64,000 nucleotides of DNA from Sediminibacterium magnilacihabitans (lineage in GTDB: Bacteria; Bacteroidota; Bacteroidia; Chitinophagales; Chitinophagaceae): NCBI GenBank assembly GCA_002973575.1, contig PVEQ01000002.1:310001-374000 (forward strand), written 5' to 3'. This document shows positions 43,372-55,127 of the stretch, one piece after another. A program made the translations under genes and the position numbers. The notes below the pieces were generated by a model. That model saw nothing but the letters and a program-made list of their open reading frames with translations. It did no database searches and was not told where the DNA came from. Numbering within the stretch: position 1 is the first letter of the stretch; the number at the start of each line of letters is the position of its first letter.

Positions 43372-44802
43372 TCATTGCTGCTTTCGCCCTGCAAGATAAT
43401 ACAAAGGAAGTCCGATCAATGTAATGCCGAGTCCCCACAACGAATAAGTAGGAGAAGCCCATACCAGCGCCACACAAAACAGTGCCGCCAGCACAATGTA
43501 TATCATGGGCATTACCGGGTATCCGAATGCCTTATAAGGTCTTGGCATATCGGGGCGCTTCTTGCGCAGGATAAAAATTCCGATGATCGTAAGCACATAA
43601 AATATCACCACAATGAACGACACCATGGTGAGCAGATCGCCATAATGTCCGCTCAAACACAATAAAGAAGCCACAACGCACTGTATCCACAAAGCATATT
43701 CGGGCACGGCATTCTTATTCAGTTCTCCCGTTTTTTTGAAAAACAATCCATCGTTGGCCATCGTATAATAAACCCTGGCCCCTGCCAGGATGAGTCCGTT
43801 ATTGCAACCAAACGTAGAAATCATGATCATAACAGCGATCACAATAGTGCCTGCATTGCCAAAAATGGCATTGGCAGCGGTAACGGCCACCCGGTCGTTC
43901 TTGGCATAGGCGATGGACTGCAAAGGCAGCACATGCAGGTACATGAGATTAGCCGTAATGTAGATGATCGTAACAATGAGGGTACCCAGGAAAAGACTGA
44001 GGCCTATATTCCTTTGCGGGTTCTTGATCTCGCCTGCTATAAAAGTGACGTTGTTCCAGGAGTCACTGCTGAAGATAGAGCCTACCATCGCAGCAGCAAT
44101 AGCGCCTACCAATACCGCGCCCGAGATGGGCTTCCAGGCAGTGGGTTGCAGCATGCCTTTATCGTCTTTCACACCCAGATCCTGCATAGCATTAAAGCCT
44201 GTATGCCAGTTTTCGGCCCAGTGGCTTTGCTTTACCAACAGGAACCCGAATACAATGAGTCCGAATAAAGAAAGCAGTTTGGTAACAGTAAATGTGCTTT
44301 GTATGATCTTGCCTCCCCTCACACCCTTTGTATTGGTGTAGGTGAGGAAACAGATCATGACGATGGCGAGCACCTGCGCCGCCGATATCTTCATAAAGCC
44401 CAGGTTGGCTATGATATTGTCTTCTCCTACTGCCGGGATCAGGTAAGCGGTAAAGCGACTGAACGCCACCGCCACCGCTGCAATGGTAGCGGTTTGTATC
44501 ACGGAGAAAAAGCTCCATCCAAAAAGAAAAGCCACGAGAGAATTATATGCCTCTTTGAGATATATATACTGACCGCCCGCTTTCGGATACATGGCGCTCA
44601 GTTCGCCATAGCTTACTGCCGCCGTAATGGTCATGAAGCCGGTGATCAGCCATACCAGCACCAGCCAGCCGGCGCTGCCCACGTTCCTGGTAATATCCGA
44701 GCTTACGATGAAGATACCCGAACCGATCATGCCGCCGGCTACGATCATGGTAGCATCGAAAAGACTGAGTGAAGGCCTGAAGCCTGTTTGCTGTGTACTC
44801 AT
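43372..44802 (-). CDS. APC family amino acid permease
   Basis: A 476-residue inner-membrane transporter with about 12 hydrophobic helices. The N-terminus DATMIVAGGMIGSGIFIVSSDI contains the APC substrate/Na site GGMIGSGIF in helix 1; helix 6 region includes SDSWNNVTFIAGEIKNPQRNIGLSLFLG. It resembles the L-type amino acid transporter branch. Substrate unknown. An intrinsic terminator ends at its ATG, which leaves little room for a promoter. Confidence 0.92.
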   Translation of the reverse strand: MSTQQTGFRPSLSLFDATMIVAGGMIGSGIFIVSSDITRNVGSAGWLVLVWLITGFMTITAAVSYGELSAMYPKAGGQYIYLKEAYNSLVAFLFGWSFFSVIQTATIAAVAVAFSRFTAYLIPAVGEDNIIANLGFMKISAAQVLAIVMICFLTYTNTKGVRGGKIIQSTFTVTKLLSLFGLIVFGFLLVKQSHWAENWHTGFNAMQDLGVKDDKGMLQPTAWKPISGAVLVGAIAAAMVGSIFSSDSWNNVTFIAGEIKNPQRNIGLSLFLGTLIVTIIYITANLMYLHVLPLQSIAYAKNDRVAVTAANAIFGNAGTIVIAVMIMISTFGCNNGLILAGARVYYTMANDGLFFKKTGELNKNAVPEYALWIQCVVASLLCLSGHYGDLLTMVSFIVVIFYVLTIIGIFILRKKRPDMPRPYKAFGYPVMPMIYIVLAALFCVALVWASPTYSLWGLGITLIGLPLYYLAGRKQQ

Positions 44803-44832
44803 AAAAAATCCCGTTGTTTATAAACGGGATTT
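44803..44832 (-). terminator. terminator after Skp-like gene, abutting permease start
   Basis: On the minus strand AAATCCCGTT, a 7-base loop and AACGGGATTT form a 10-bp stem ending in a T run. The last T is immediately followed by the ATG of the permease at 44802. Confidence 0.8.
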
Positions 44833-44858
44833 GAAGATAATAAATATGGTGGAAGTTC

Positions 44859-45440
44859 CTATTTCTTCTTGTATTTCTGGTTCAGGCCATTGACCACGTC
44901 TTTGGTGATGTCGTAAGCCGTATCCTTGAAGTATAAAAGGTCGGAGAGATTAGAGAAGATATAAGAATAGCCTTTGTCTTTGTTGTACGCTTCCAGGAAT
45001 TCCTTGATCTTCTTTTGCACGTCCTGTCTTTTGCGAATACTCTCTTCCTGCAATTCGCTGGTGAGCATTTGCTCTTTGCCCTGGTAGGTTTTATCCATCT
45101 GCTGCAGTTCCTGTTGCCTGCTGGCTAATTCAGCCTGCGTAAGGCTTTGGGCGCTGCGCTGCAATTCCTGGTATTTGGCAGCAAAAGCATTTTTCAGGGC
45201 ATTCAGCTGGCGCGTCACTTCCTGGTCTTTGGCTTCCAGCCCTTTCTGTATCTCTTTGTAATATTCGAATTGTGTTTGTATGGAATCTATTTCGAAATAG
45301 GCAATCTTGAAGCTACCGGCAGGAATTGATTTGGTGTCGACTGCCTGTACAGTGGCTTTCTTGCCGGAGAAATGCAGGTAAAACAAAACAGCTACCGCCA
45401 GTACCAGTACTACATTCAAACCCAGTGAAACATTTTTCAT
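44859..45440 (-). CDS. OmpH/Skp-like periplasmic chaperone
   Basis: A 193-residue protein with an N-terminal membrane anchor or uncleaved signal (LGLNVVLVLAVAVLFYLHFSG), a short strand IAYFEIDSI, and a long coiled coil (about 60-150, rich in Gln, Glu, Lys: LTQAELASRQQELQQMDKTYQGKEQ). The end ITKDVVNGLNQKYKK matches Skp family termini. Skp-type trimers hold unfolded outer-membrane proteins. In Bacteroidota several paralogues exist; no bamA is nearby. Confidence 0.85.
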   Translation of the reverse strand: MKNVSLGLNVVLVLAVAVLFYLHFSGKKATVQAVDTKSIPAGSFKIAYFEIDSIQTQFEYYKEIQKGLEAKDQEVTRQLNALKNAFAAKYQELQRSAQSLTQAELASRQQELQQMDKTYQGKEQMLTSELQEESIRKRQDVQKKIKEFLEAYNKDKGYSYIFSNLSDLLYFKDTAYDITKDVVNGLNQKYKKK

Positions 45441-45536
45441 TCGAACTCTTTTTGTGCTGTAAAATTAGAATCATTCAATGGCTCTGGCCTTTTGCAGAGC
45501 AAGATTAACAAGACCTTTGCAGGTAGCGACCTATGT

Positions 45537-45571
45537 AAAAAAGTAGGAAGTGTATTGACTTCCTACTTTTT
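45537..45571 (-). terminator. terminator of the rpoBC operon
   Basis: AAAAAGTAGGAAGT (45538-45551) and ACTTCCTACTTTTT (45558-45571) make a 14-bp perfect stem with a 6-base loop, ending in a T run on the minus strand, 35 bp after the rpoC stop. Confidence 0.92.
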
Positions 45572-45605
45572 ATCATTTAACCTGTCTGCATTGACAGACA
45601 AGGCA

Positions 45606-48600
45606 TTATTCATCATCATCAAAGCTCATCGCTTCACGTGTAGTGGCCAGTACTTCGTACTCTTCCTTGCTACCTACGATCATGTTCTCGAACTCTTTCT
45701 GTCCGGTACCGGCAGGTATCAGGTGACCAGTGATCACGTTCTCTTTCAGTCCGAGCATCGCATCGGTCTTACCCTGGATAGCCGCCTGGCTCAACACTTT
45801 GGTAGTTTCCTGGAATGATGCGGCAGAGATCCAGCTCTGTACACCCAGTGAAGCTTTGGTGATACCCAGCAACACCGGTGTTGCAGTGGCGGGCTTGGCA
45901 TCCCTTACTTCTACCAATTTCTTGTCGCTCCTGCGGAGGATGGAATTCTCTTCACGCAGTTCACGGAGGGTAATGATCTGTCCGGCTTTCATCTTAGCGC
46001 TTTCACCTGCTTCGGTTACTACTTTCTTATCGAAGATCCTGTCGTTCTCTTCGATAAAGTCGAACCTGTCTTCGAGATCTTCTTCGAGGAACTTGGTATC
46101 TCCTGCGTCTACGATCTCTACTTTCTTCATCATCTGGCGAACGATCACTTCAATGTGCTTGTCGTTGATCTTCACACCCTGTAAACGGTATACTTCCTGG
46201 ATCTCGTTCACTACGTATTCCTGTACGGCGAAAGGTCCTTTGATAGCAAGTATATCGGCGGGCGCGATCTGTCCGTCTGACAGCGGTGTACCGGCTTTCA
46301 CGAAGTCGCCGTCCTGTACCAGGATCTGGCGTGTCAACGGAACCAGGTATTTCTTCACCATACCGTCTTTCGATTCAACAATGATCTCGCGGTTACCACG
46401 TTTTACATTACCGAATGCTACCACGCCATCGATCTCACAAACGATCGCAGGGTTGCCCGGGTTACGTGCTTCGAACAATTCTGTTACACGGGGCAGACCT
46501 CCGGTGATATCCCTGAGTTTACCCAGTACACGCGGTATCTTAACCAGTACCTGTCCGGCTTTCACATCATCTCCTTCTTCGATCACAATATGCGATCCAA
46601 CGGGCAGGTTGTATTGTTTGTTTTCTTTTCCTTCTACAATAACGGTAGGTATCTTGGTCTTATCTTTTGTTTCGATAACCACTTTCTCGCGGTGACCGGT
46701 TTGTTCATCGGCCTCATCGCGGTATGTGATACCATCGAGTACATTTTCAAATTTGATCTTACCGTTCTGCTCTGCTACGATTACGTTGTTGAACGGATCC
46801 CAGGTACAGATCACATCTCCTTTCTTCACCTGCTGCCCGTCTTTCACAGCCAAGGTAGCACCATAAGGAACGTTGTTGGTAATCATCAGCCTGTCGTTCT
46901 TCACGTCCATGATCCTTACCTCACCGGTACGGCCGATAACGATCTTCACTTTATCACCTTCATTGTTCAGTGCATCTACTGTTCTCAGACCATCGAACTG
47001 GATGGTACCGTCGAATTTCGCGTTCAGGCTCGATTCAACCGAAGCAGATCCCGCAACACCACCCACGTGGAACGTACGCAGTGTCAGCTGTGTACCGGGC
47101 TCACCGATTGACTGTGCAGCGATGATACCTACGGCATCTCCTTGCTGTGTCAGGTAGCCTGTTGCCAGATTACGTCCGTAACATTTTACGCACACACCGC
47201 GCTTGCTTTCGCAGGTGAGCACAGAACGTATTTCTACGGTTTCAATGCCTGCTTCTTCAATTGCTTTCGCAATGTCTGAAGATATTTCTTCACCCGCAGC
47301 GATGATCAGTTCATCGGTAACGGGATGATAGATATTGTGTAATGAGGTACGGCCTTCGATCCTGTCTGCCAGCGGTTCAATGATGTCTTCATTGTCTTTC
47401 AGCGCTGTGGTAGCGTTTCCGCGCAGGGTACCGCAATCCTCTTCGCCGATCACCACATCCTGGGCCACGTCTACGAGACGACGGGTCAGGTAGCCGGCAT
47501 CGGCTGTTTTCAGGGCCGTATCGGCAAGACCTTTACGGGCACCGTGTGTAGAGATGAAGTAATCCAATACGTTCAGTCCGTTCTTGAAGTTCGACAAGAT
47601 GGGGTTTTCAATTACCTCGCTGCCTGTGCTGCCGCTCTTACGGGGCTTGGCCATCAGACCACGGATACCCACCAGCTGTTTTACCTGCGTTTTACTACCA
47701 CGCGCTCCGGAATCCAGCATCATGTAAACAGAGTTGAAGCCCTGCTTATCGTTCTGCATTTCACGGATCAGCGTTTCAGTGATACGGGTATCCACACGGC
47801 TCCAGATATCGATTACCTGGTTGTATCGCTCGTTATTGGTAATCAGACCCATGTTATAGTTCTCCCACACTTCTTCCACTTCTGTCTTGGCATTCTCCAG
47901 CAGTTCATTACGCTGGTCGGGCACGATCAGGTCGTTCACGTTGAACGACAATCCACCACGGAAGGCCATACGGAAACCGAGGGTCTTGATATCGTCGAGG
48001 AATTTCGCTGTCTTAGGAACATCGGTGATCTTGATGATGTCGCCGATGATCTCACGAAGACTTTTCTTGGTGAGCAGTGCATTCACGAATCCTACTTCAT
48101 GCGGTACGTGCTGGTTGAACAGTACGCGACCTACAGTAGTATCGATCAGTTTTTTCACCAGTTGTCCGTTCACACGCACATTCGTTTTCACTTTGATATG
48201 GGCATGCAGGTCAACCGCACCTTCGTTGTAAGCAATGAGCACTTCATCCATGCTGTAGAAAGCCTTGCCTTCTCCCCTGATCACTTCATCGCCCATGGTC
48301 TTCTTACCTTTGGTGATGTAGTACAGTCCCAGTACCATGTCCTGTGAAGGCAGGGTGATGGGCGTACCGTTCTGCGGGTTGAGGATGTTGTGTGAAGACA
48401 GCATCAGCAATTGCGCTTCCAGGATGGCTGCATTGCTCAAAGGCACGTGTACCGCCATCTGGTCACCGTCGAAGTCGGCGTTGAAGGAAGAAGTAACCAG
48501 CGGGTGCAGCTGGATAGCTTTACCTTCTACCAGTTTGGGCTGGAAAGCCTGGATTGACAAACGGTGCAGTGTCGGGGCACGGTTCAGCATTACAGGGTGC

Positions 48601-49889
48601 CCTTTCAATATATTTTCGAGGATATCCCAGATCACGGCTTCTTTGCGGTCTACCAGTTTCTTGGCCGACTTCACCGTTTTCACGATACCTCTTTCAATCA
48701 GTTTACGGATCACGAATGGCTTGAACAGCTCGGCTGCCATGTCTTTAGGCAGACCGCACTCGTGTATTTTCATTTCAGGACCTACCACGATCACAGAACG
48801 ACCTGAGTAGTCCACACGTTTACCCAACAGGTTCTGACGGAAACGTCCCTGCTTACCTTTCAGTACATCGGAAAGCGATTTCAGTGCACGGCCACCTTCG
48901 GCTTTCACCGCATTGGATTTACGGCTGTTGTCGAACAGTGAATCGATCGCTTCCTGTAGCATACGTTTTTCGTTACGCAGGATCACTTCAGGCGCTTTGA
49001 TCTCCAACAAACGCTTCAACCGGTTGTTACGGATGATCACACGACGGTAAAGGTCGTTCAGGTCTGATGAAGCGAAACGGCCGCCGTCCAATGGAACCAG
49101 CGGACGCAGTTCCGGAGGAATTACGGGGATGTATTGCATCACCATCCACTCGGGGCGGTTGGTAATGCGTGTGCCTGCGTCGCGGAAAGATTCCACTACG
49201 CTCAGGCGCTTCAGTGCATCTGCTTTACGCTGCTGTGAAGTTTCGGTAGCAGCGGCATTACGGAGCGAGAAGCTCAGGCCGTCGAGGTCGATTCTTTCCA
49301 ACAGTGCGTGCACTGCTTCAGCGCCCATTTTGGCAATGAATTTCTGCGGATCTTCATCGGGCAGGTACTGGTTGTCCTTGGGCAAATTGTCCAGGATATC
49401 CAGGTATTCTTCTTCCGTGAGCAGGTCGCCGGAGTTCAGGCTTTCTTTCACACCACCCTGGATCACTACGTAACGCTCATAATAAATGATGGTCTCTAAT
49501 TTCTTGGAGCTCATACCCAGCAGGTAACCGATCTTGTTGGGCAGACTCTTGAAGTACCAGATGTGCACTACGGGCACCACCAGTTTGATGTGGCCCATGC
49601 GCTCACGGCGTACTTTCTTTTCTGTTACTTCCACACCGCAGCGGTCGCACACGATGCCTTTGTAACGAATACGCTTATATTTTCCGCAGGCACATTCGTA
49701 ATCCTTTACGGGTCCGAATATCCTTTCGCAGAACAAACCGTCGCGCTCCGGTTTATAGGTACGATAGTTAATGGTTTCAGGCTTCAGCACTTCGCCAAAA
49801 CTTCTTTCCAGGATGCTGTCGGGCGATGCCAGACTGATCGTGATCTGTGAAAAAGTTGATCTGGGGCGATTGTCTTTTTTGATGGCCAT
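45606..49889 (-). CDS. rpoC: DNA-directed RNA polymerase subunit beta'
   Basis: A 1427-residue core polymerase subunit. N-terminal zinc ribbon [20 protein letters not shown] (about residues 66-86), the catalytic Mg loop [12 protein letters not shown] near 460, [16 protein letters not shown] in the bridge/trigger region, the second zinc site with [13 protein letters not shown], and [19 protein letters not shown] in the trigger loop. The C-terminus ends in an acidic tail (MSFDDDE). It follows rpoB by 98 bp, a gap holding a hairpin. Length is normal for Bacteroidota. Confidence 0.98.
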   Translation of the reverse strand: MAIKKDNRPRSTFSQITISLASPDSILERSFGEVLKPETINYRTYKPERDGLFCERIFGPVKDYECACGKYKRIRYKGIVCDRCGVEVTEKKVRRERMGHIKLVVPVVHIWYFKSLPNKIGYLLGMSSKKLETIIYYERYVVIQGGVKESLNSGDLLTEEEYLDILDNLPKDNQYLPDEDPQKFIAKMGAEAVHALLERIDLDGLSFSLRNAAATETSQQRKADALKRLSVVESFRDAGTRITNRPEWMVMQYIPVIPPELRPLVPLDGGRFASSDLNDLYRRVIIRNNRLKRLLEIKAPEVILRNEKRMLQEAIDSLFDNSRKSNAVKAEGGRALKSLSDVLKGKQGRFRQNLLGKRVDYSGRSVIVVGPEMKIHECGLPKDMAAELFKPFVIRKLIERGIVKTVKSAKKLVDRKEAVIWDILENILKGHPVMLNRAPTLHRLSIQAFQPKLVEGKAIQLHPLVTSSFNADFDGDQMAVHVPLSNAAILEAQLLMLSSHNILNPQNGTPITLPSQDMVLGLYYITKGKKTMGDEVIRGEGKAFYSMDEVLIAYNEGAVDLHAHIKVKTNVRVNGQLVKKLIDTTVGRVLFNQHVPHEVGFVNALLTKKSLREIIGDIIKITDVPKTAKFLDDIKTLGFRMAFRGGLSFNVNDLIVPDQRNELLENAKTEVEEVWENYNMGLITNNERYNQVIDIWSRVDTRITETLIREMQNDKQGFNSVYMMLDSGARGSKTQVKQLVGIRGLMAKPRKSGSTGSEVIENPILSNFKNGLNVLDYFISTHGARKGLADTALKTADAGYLTRRLVDVAQDVVIGEEDCGTLRGNATTALKDNEDIIEPLADRIEGRTSLHNIYHPVTDELIIAAGEEISSDIAKAIEEAGIETVEIRSVLTCESKRGVCVKCYGRNLATGYLTQQGDAVGIIAAQSIGEPGTQLTLRTFHVGGVAGSASVESSLNAKFDGTIQFDGLRTVDALNNEGDKVKIVIGRTGEVRIMDVKNDRLMITNNVPYGATLAVKDGQQVKKGDVICTWDPFNNVIVAEQNGKIKFENVLDGITYRDEADEQTGHREKVVIETKDKTKIPTVIVEGKENKQYNLPVGSHIVIEEGDDVKAGQVLVKIPRVLGKLRDITGGLPRVTELFEARNPGNPAIVCEIDGVVAFGNVKRGNREIIVESKDGMVKKYLVPLTRQILVQDGDFVKAGTPLSDGQIAPADILAIKGPFAVQEYVVNEIQEVYRLQGVKINDKHIEVIVRQMMKKVEIVDAGDTKFLEEDLEDRFDFIEENDRIFDKKVVTEAGESAKMKAGQIITLRELREENSILRRSDKKLVEVRDAKPATATPVLLGITKASLGVQSWISAASFQETTKVLSQAAIQGKTDAMLGLKENVITGHLIPAGTGQKEFENMIVGSKEEYEVLATTREAMSFDDDE

Positions 49890-49945
49890 ATCTAAGCTTG
49901 TTGAAATTTTTTGTTAGTTGATTGATCTGCTGATTTGATTCAAGT

Positions 49946-49980
49946 GATATACGATGTGCGTTCAACACACATCGTATATC
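49946..49980. other. hairpin in the rpoB-rpoC intergenic gap
   Basis: GATATACGATGTG (49946-49958) and CACATCGTATATC (49968-49980) are a perfect 13-bp inverted repeat with a 9-base loop. No T tract follows on the minus strand, so it is unlikely to be a terminator; an RNase III or mRNA-stability role is possible. Confidence 0.7.
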
Positions 49981-49987
49981 AAAAAGA

Positions 49988-52900
49988 TTATTCAAATTTC
50001 AGATCCAGACCCAAACCTCTCAGTTCATGAACCAATACGTTGAATGATTCTGGAACACCGGCACGTGGAATGTTTTCACCTTTCACGATGGCTTCGTAGG
50101 TCTTGGCCCTTCCAATGATATCATCTGATTTCAGTGTCAGCAATTCCTGCAGGATGTTGGATGCACCATAAGCTTCCAGTGCCCATACCTCCATCTCACC
50201 GAAACGCTGTCCGCCGAACTGCGCCTTACCACCCAACGGCTGTTGTGTGATCAAGCTGTATGGTCCGATTGAACGGGCGTGCATCTTATCATCTACCATG
50301 TGGTGCAGTTTGATCATATAGATCACACCCACAGTGGCTTTCTGGTGGAAACGCTCTCCGGTCTCACCATCGTACAGGTAAGTGTGTCCGTTCCTGGGTA
50401 TACTTGCTTGTTTGCAGTATTCTTCGATTTCATCTGTAGAAGCGCCATCGAAGATCGGCGTAGCGAATTTCACGCCCAGGCGCTTGCCTGTCCAGCCCAG
50501 AATGGTTTCATAAATCTGTCCGAGGTTCATACGGGAAGGTACCCCCAGCGGGTTCAGTACAATATCCACCGGTGTACCGTCTTCCATGAACGGCATATCT
50601 TCTGCACGAACGATCTTGGCAACGATACCTTTGTTACCGTGACGGCCCGCCATCTTATCTCCCACTTTCAGCTTACGCTTCACAGCCAGGTAAACTTTAG
50701 CCAGTTTCAATACACCTGCGGGTAATTCATCACCAATAGAGATGTTGAATTTCTCACGCTTGTAACGTCCGAGTTCTTCGTTGAAACGGATGCTGTAGTT
50801 GTGCAACAGTGTATTGATCTGGTCGTCTGTTTTAGCGTCACCAGTCCAGCCCAGCGGATTCACGTTCTGGTAGTCGATGGCTGCCAGGTTCTTTTGGTTG
50901 AACTTAGCGCCTTTACCAATGAGCATTTCGCCGAAATTGTTGCTCACGCCTGTAGAAGCTTTGTCTTTCAACAGGGTTTGTAATTTATCGAGCAGCAATT
51001 CTTTGATGCTCTCTTCGTTCTGCTGGTGTACTTTTTCTACTTTCTCCAGTTGTGCTTTCTCACGGATCTTGCCATTCTTGTCTTTCTTCGCACGCTGGAA
51101 CAGCTTTTTATCGATCACCACACCTTCGGTACCGTTCGGCGCTTTCAGTGAAGCATCTTTGGCATCACCTGCTTTATCACCAAAGATGGCGCGCAGCAGT
51201 TTTTCTTCCGGTGTAGGATCTGATTCTCCTTTAGGGGTGATCTTACCAATGAGGATATCGCCTTCTTTGATAGTAGCGCCGATACGGATGATACCATTTT
51301 CGTCGAGGTCTTTGGTAGCTTCTTCCGAAACGTTCGGGATATCGGGTGTGAGCTCTTCTTCACCCAGTTTGGTATCGCGTACTTCCAGTTCATATTCTTC
51401 AATATGTACAGAAGTAAACAGGTCTTCACGCACTACTTTCTCACTGATCACGATGGCATCCTCGAAGTTGTAACCCTTCCAGGGCATGAATGCCACTTGC
51501 AGGTTACGACCCAGTGCGAGTTCTCCGTCTTTGGTTGCATAACCTTCGGTAAGGAAATCACCTTTCTTCACTTTCTGTCCTTTCCTCACAGCCGGGCGCA
51601 GGTTGATACAGGTAGCCTGGTTGGTTTTGATGAACTTGGTGAGCTTGTACACCTGCAGGTCATCATTGAAGCTGATCAGGCGGTCCATATCGTTCCTGTC
51701 GTAACGAACATGGATCTCGTTGGCGTCTACAAATTCAACCACACCATTACCTTCTGCGTGTATCTGGATACGTGCATCGCGGGCAGCTTTGCCTTCCAGT
51801 CCGGTACCTACGATCGGCGCCTCGGGGCGGATCAGCGGTACAGCCTGGCGTTGCATGTTCGATCCCATCAGCGCACGGTTGGCGTCATCGTGCTCGAGGA
51901 AGGGGATCAGCGAAGCGCTCAAACCAACGATCTGGTTGGGCGCTACGTCCATATATTCTACTTCTTCTTTGTCCAATATGGGGAAATCACCAGTCTGGCG
52001 GGAAACCACTTTATCTTCCACGAACTGTCCTTTTTCATTCAAAGGAGAGTTACTCTGGGCGATCTTGGCGGTATCTTCTTCTTCAGCGCTCAGGAAAGTG
52101 AGTTCTTTCATGTTCACTTTACCGTTGTCTACCTTGCGATACGGCGTTTCAATGAAGCCCATATCGTTGATGGCAGCGTGTACGCACAGTGTAGAGATCA
52201 GACCGATGTTCGGTCCTTCCGGTGTTTCAATGGTACACAGACGGCCATAGTGTGAATAGTGTACGTCACGCACCTCGAAGCCGGCACGCTCACGACTCAA
52301 ACCTCCTGGTCCGAGTGCAGAAATACGACGCTTGTGCGTGATCTCCGACAGCGGGTTGGTTTGGTCGAGGAACTGTGACAACTGTGAGGTTCCGAAGAAT
52401 GAGTTGATCACGGATGACAGTGTTCTCGCGTTGATCAGGTCAACCGGTGTGAACACTTCATTATCGCGAACGTTCATCCTTTCACGGATGGTACGGGCCA
52501 TACGGGCCAGGCCTACGCCGAATTGTGCATAGAGCTGCTCTCCTACGGTACGTACGCGACGGTTGCTCAGGTGATCGATGTCATCGATCTCGGCCTTGCC
52601 ATTGGTGAGGCGTACGAGGTATTTGATGATCTCGATGATGTCCTGCTTGGTGAGTACTTTTTTCTCCAGCGGATAATCGAGGTTCAGTTTGCGGTTGATC
52701 TTGTAACGGCCAACTTCACCCAGGTCATAACGCTTGTCGGAGAAGAATAATTTATCGATGATACCACGGGCAGTTTCATTATCCGGCGCATCAGCACCAC
52801 GCAGTTGGCGGTAGATATGCTGAACCGCTTCGAGTTCACTGTTCGAAGTATCTTTATTCAGTGTATTATAGATGATCGCATAATCACCACCCACGTCTTC

Positions 52901-53791
52901 TTTCTGGATGAATACGCTCTTCACTTCCATTTCGATGATGGTATTGATACCTTCTTCGTCCAGAACAGTGTCGCGCTCCATTACGATCTCGTTACGCTCG
53001 ATGCTCACAACTTCACCGGTATCTTCATCCACGAAATCTTCCACCCATGTTCTCAAAACGCGGGCAGCCAGTTTCTTACCTATGTGGTGTGACAGCGTTT
53101 TCTTGTCAGCCTTCACTTCATCGGCCATGCCGAAGAGTTCCAGGATGTCTTTATCGGTTTCGAAACCGATAGAACGCAGCAAAGTGGTTACGGGGAATTT
53201 TTTCTTACGGTCGATATACGCGTACATCACGTTGTTGATGTCTGTAGCGAATTCCATCCACGCGCCTTTGAAGGGGATCACGCGGGCAGAATATATCTTG
53301 GTTCCGTTGGGGTGAACGGACTGGCCGAAGAATACACCGGGTGAGCGGTGCAATTGTGATACCACTACACGCTCTGCTCCGTTAATTACGAAAGTGCCAC
53401 GGGGCGTCATGTAGGGGATATTACCCAGGAACACATCCTGAACGATGGTCTGGAAATCTACGTGTTCTTCATCATTACAACTCAGGCGCAGTTTCGCTTT
53501 CAGGGGAACTGCGTAAGTGAGTCCGCGCTCCATACACTCATCAATGGTGTAACGCGGCGGATCGATGAAGTAATCCAGGAACTCCAGCACGAAAATGTTG
53601 CGTGTATCGGTAATAGGAAAGTTTTCCTTGAACACACGGAACAGCCCTTCCACATTACGTTTGTCGGGCGTTGTTTCTAACTGGAAAAATTCTCTGAATG
53701 ATTCTAACTGAATGTCGAGCAGGTCAGGAGCCTCAGCCAAATGTTTAGTTTTTCCGAAGCCGACCCTGTTGTTCAATGTTGTAGTAGACAT
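49988..53791 (-). CDS. rpoB: DNA-directed RNA polymerase subunit beta
   Basis: A 1267-residue core subunit. The rifampicin-pocket segment [45 protein letters not shown] (about 445-490) shows the usual sensitive-type residues. Downstream are the nucleotide-contacting [10 protein letters not shown] near 1010 and the C-terminal clamp with [18 protein letters not shown]. The start ATG at 53791 follows no clear Shine-Dalgarno. A terminator after rplL and a TACTTTTG box at 53926-53933 imply transcription of rpoBC from its own promoter. Confidence 0.98.
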   Translation of the reverse strand: MSTTTLNNRVGFGKTKHLAEAPDLLDIQLESFREFFQLETTPDKRNVEGLFRVFKENFPITDTRNIFVLEFLDYFIDPPRYTIDECMERGLTYAVPLKAKLRLSCNDEEHVDFQTIVQDVFLGNIPYMTPRGTFVINGAERVVVSQLHRSPGVFFGQSVHPNGTKIYSARVIPFKGAWMEFATDINNVMYAYIDRKKKFPVTTLLRSIGFETDKDILELFGMADEVKADKKTLSHHIGKKLAARVLRTWVEDFVDEDTGEVVSIERNEIVMERDTVLDEEGINTIIEMEVKSVFIQKEDVGGDYAIIYNTLNKDTSNSELEAVQHIYRQLRGADAPDNETARGIIDKLFFSDKRYDLGEVGRYKINRKLNLDYPLEKKVLTKQDIIEIIKYLVRLTNGKAEIDDIDHLSNRRVRTVGEQLYAQFGVGLARMARTIRERMNVRDNEVFTPVDLINARTLSSVINSFFGTSQLSQFLDQTNPLSEITHKRRISALGPGGLSRERAGFEVRDVHYSHYGRLCTIETPEGPNIGLISTLCVHAAINDMGFIETPYRKVDNGKVNMKELTFLSAEEEDTAKIAQSNSPLNEKGQFVEDKVVSRQTGDFPILDKEEVEYMDVAPNQIVGLSASLIPFLEHDDANRALMGSNMQRQAVPLIRPEAPIVGTGLEGKAARDARIQIHAEGNGVVEFVDANEIHVRYDRNDMDRLISFNDDLQVYKLTKFIKTNQATCINLRPAVRKGQKVKKGDFLTEGYATKDGELALGRNLQVAFMPWKGYNFEDAIVISEKVVREDLFTSVHIEEYELEVRDTKLGEEELTPDIPNVSEEATKDLDENGIIRIGATIKEGDILIGKITPKGESDPTPEEKLLRAIFGDKAGDAKDASLKAPNGTEGVVIDKKLFQRAKKDKNGKIREKAQLEKVEKVHQQNEESIKELLLDKLQTLLKDKASTGVSNNFGEMLIGKGAKFNQKNLAAIDYQNVNPLGWTGDAKTDDQINTLLHNYSIRFNEELGRYKREKFNISIGDELPAGVLKLAKVYLAVKRKLKVGDKMAGRHGNKGIVAKIVRAEDMPFMEDGTPVDIVLNPLGVPSRMNLGQIYETILGWTGKRLGVKFATPIFDGASTDEIEEYCKQASIPRNGHTYLYDGETGERFHQKATVGVIYMIKLHHMVDDKMHARSIGPYSLITQQPLGGKAQFGGQRFGEMEVWALEAYGASNILQELLTLKSDDIIGRAKTYEAIVKGENIPRAGVPESFNVLVHELRGLGLDLKFE

Positions 53792-53925
53792 ATATGTGTA
53801 AAACCGGTTTTATGCGAAAAAAATCTGTAAGAACCGAAATGCCCTTAGCGTACAATCGGCGCATCCACCATTCAAACGTCAATGATAAAGATGTCCACCC
53901 GCTAATTTTCCCAAAATAAGGATGG

Positions 53926-53933
53926 CAAAAGTA
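53926..53933 (-). promoter_or_regulatory. candidate -7 box of the rpoBC promoter
   Basis: TACTTTTG on the minus strand is an exact TAnnTTTG, 134 bp before the rpoB ATG and after the rplL terminator. A TTTG occurs 24 bp further upstream, a little far. Confidence 0.45.
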
Positions 53934-54019
53934 ATGATAATTCGGGATTCGAAAAAACAAATTTTAGACCAAAACAGGTATAGAGGCAAAGAAAAATTAA
54001 AATCCTGCCGAAATGGCGC

Positions 54020-54057
54020 AAAAAAGGCCGTCCCAGTATTACACCGGGACGGCCTTT
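54020..54057 (-). terminator. terminator or attenuator between rplL and rpoB
   Basis: AAAGGCCGTCCC (54023-54034) and GGGACGGCCTTT (54046-54057) form a 12-bp GC-rich stem followed by T residues on the minus strand, 24 bp after the rplL stop. E. coli has a partial attenuator at this same junction. Confidence 0.9.
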
Positions 54058-54080
54058 AGATTATGTCTGAGACAGTAAGC

Positions 54081-54455
54081 TTACTTGATTTCTACTTCAG
54101 CTCCTGCGTCTTTCAGCTTAGCAGCCAGTTCATCGGCTTCAGCTTTAGAAACGCCTTCTTTGATAGGCTTGGGAGCGCCGTCAACCAGGTCTTTTGCTTC
54201 TTTCAGTCCAAGGCCGGTCAGTTCTTTAACAATCTTCACCACGCCCAGTTTGCTTGCACCACCGCTAACGAGGATCACATCGAAAGATGTTTTCTCTTCA
54301 ACAGCAGCAGCTCCGCCACCGTCGCCACCAGCTACTACTACTGCAGCTGCAGCGGGTTCGATACCGTAATCAGCTTTCAGTACATCTGCCAGTTCCTGAA
54401 CTTCTTTTACTGTCAAGCCTACTAATGTTTCGGCTAATGATTTAACGTCTGCCAT
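54081..54455 (-). CDS. rplL: 50S ribosomal protein L7/L12 (bL12)
   Basis: 124 residues. N-terminal dimerisation helix pair ([27 protein letters not shown]), an Ala/Gly-rich hinge (about 34-52), and the C-terminal factor-binding domain [34 protein letters not shown]. Forms the flexible stalk recruiting translational GTPases. It follows rplJ as in nearly all bacteria. Confidence 0.97.
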   Translation of the reverse strand: MADVKSLAETLVGLTVKEVQELADVLKADYGIEPAAAAVVVAGGDGGGAAAVEEKTSFDVILVSGGASKLGVVKIVKELTGLGLKEAKDLVDGAPKPIKEGVSKAEADELAAKLKDAGAEVEIK

Positions 54456-54545
54456 GTGTTTAAATTTTTTCCGCCTTCAAGGTCTTTTGAACTCCGGCGG
54501 AGGGTTTAAAAAAATTTGTTTTATTTAATGCTAATACATCCAAAA

Positions 54546-55061
54546 TTATTCTGCAGTCGCAGTTCCCGCCTGCTTCTCGTGGTGGTGCAACAACGCAGCC
54601 AGTACACGCTTGGCAGGAGATTGCAGCAATCCGATCACTTCGCCGATCAGTTCGTTCTTCGTCTTGATCTGGGTCAGTGTTTTCAGGTTGTTGTCGCCGG
54701 TGTATACATCACCATTGATGAATGCAGCTTTCAATACCGGTTTTTCACCGTTGCTCGCCTTGCGAAATGAGCTGATGATCAAAGCGGGTTCCTTGGGGTT
54801 CTCAGAGAACATCAGGGCGGTTACATTGTTCAATGCGGGATAAACGCTTGCGTATTTCTCAGCATCCAATGATTCCAGCGCTTTGCGGATAAGGGTATTC
54901 TTGGCCACTTTCATCTCCACCTGCTTGTCGAAGCAAGTGCGACGCAGTGCAGATACCTGTTCTACGCTCAACGATTCTGTATCGGTGATGTAGAAGTTAT
55001 TATATTGGGAGAACTTGCCTTTCAGCAGTTCTATCACCTCGTTTTTTTGATCTTTAGTCAT
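54546..55061 (-). CDS. rplJ: 50S ribosomal protein L10 (uL10)
   Basis: 171 residues; stalk base protein that anchors L12 dimers. LKGKFSQYNNFYITDTESLSVEQVSALRR at the N-terminus and a C-terminal L12-binding helix (ELIGEVIGLLQSPAKRVLAALLHHHEKQAG). The 5' leader is 66 bp; L10 autoregulation through this leader is known in other bacteria, but I see no definite structure here. Confidence 0.95.
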   Translation of the reverse strand: MTKDQKNEVIELLKGKFSQYNNFYITDTESLSVEQVSALRRTCFDKQVEMKVAKNTLIRKALESLDAEKYASVYPALNNVTALMFSENPKEPALIISSFRKASNGEKPVLKAAFINGDVYTGDNNLKTLTQIKTKNELIGEVIGLLQSPAKRVLAALLHHHEKQAGTATAE

Positions 55062-55127
55062 AACTGATCTGTTTTATAAACCCGGGTCATTTCCCATCCC
55101 GCCTGCGCGGAATAAGATCACCAGGAA

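Noticed and set aside
45730..46695. 321-codon plus-strand frame opposite rpoC
   Set aside because: Antisense shadow of a universally conserved gene.
51404..52255. 283-codon plus-strand frame opposite rpoB
   Set aside because: Antisense shadow; translation has no family resemblance and high His/Phe content typical of such shadows.
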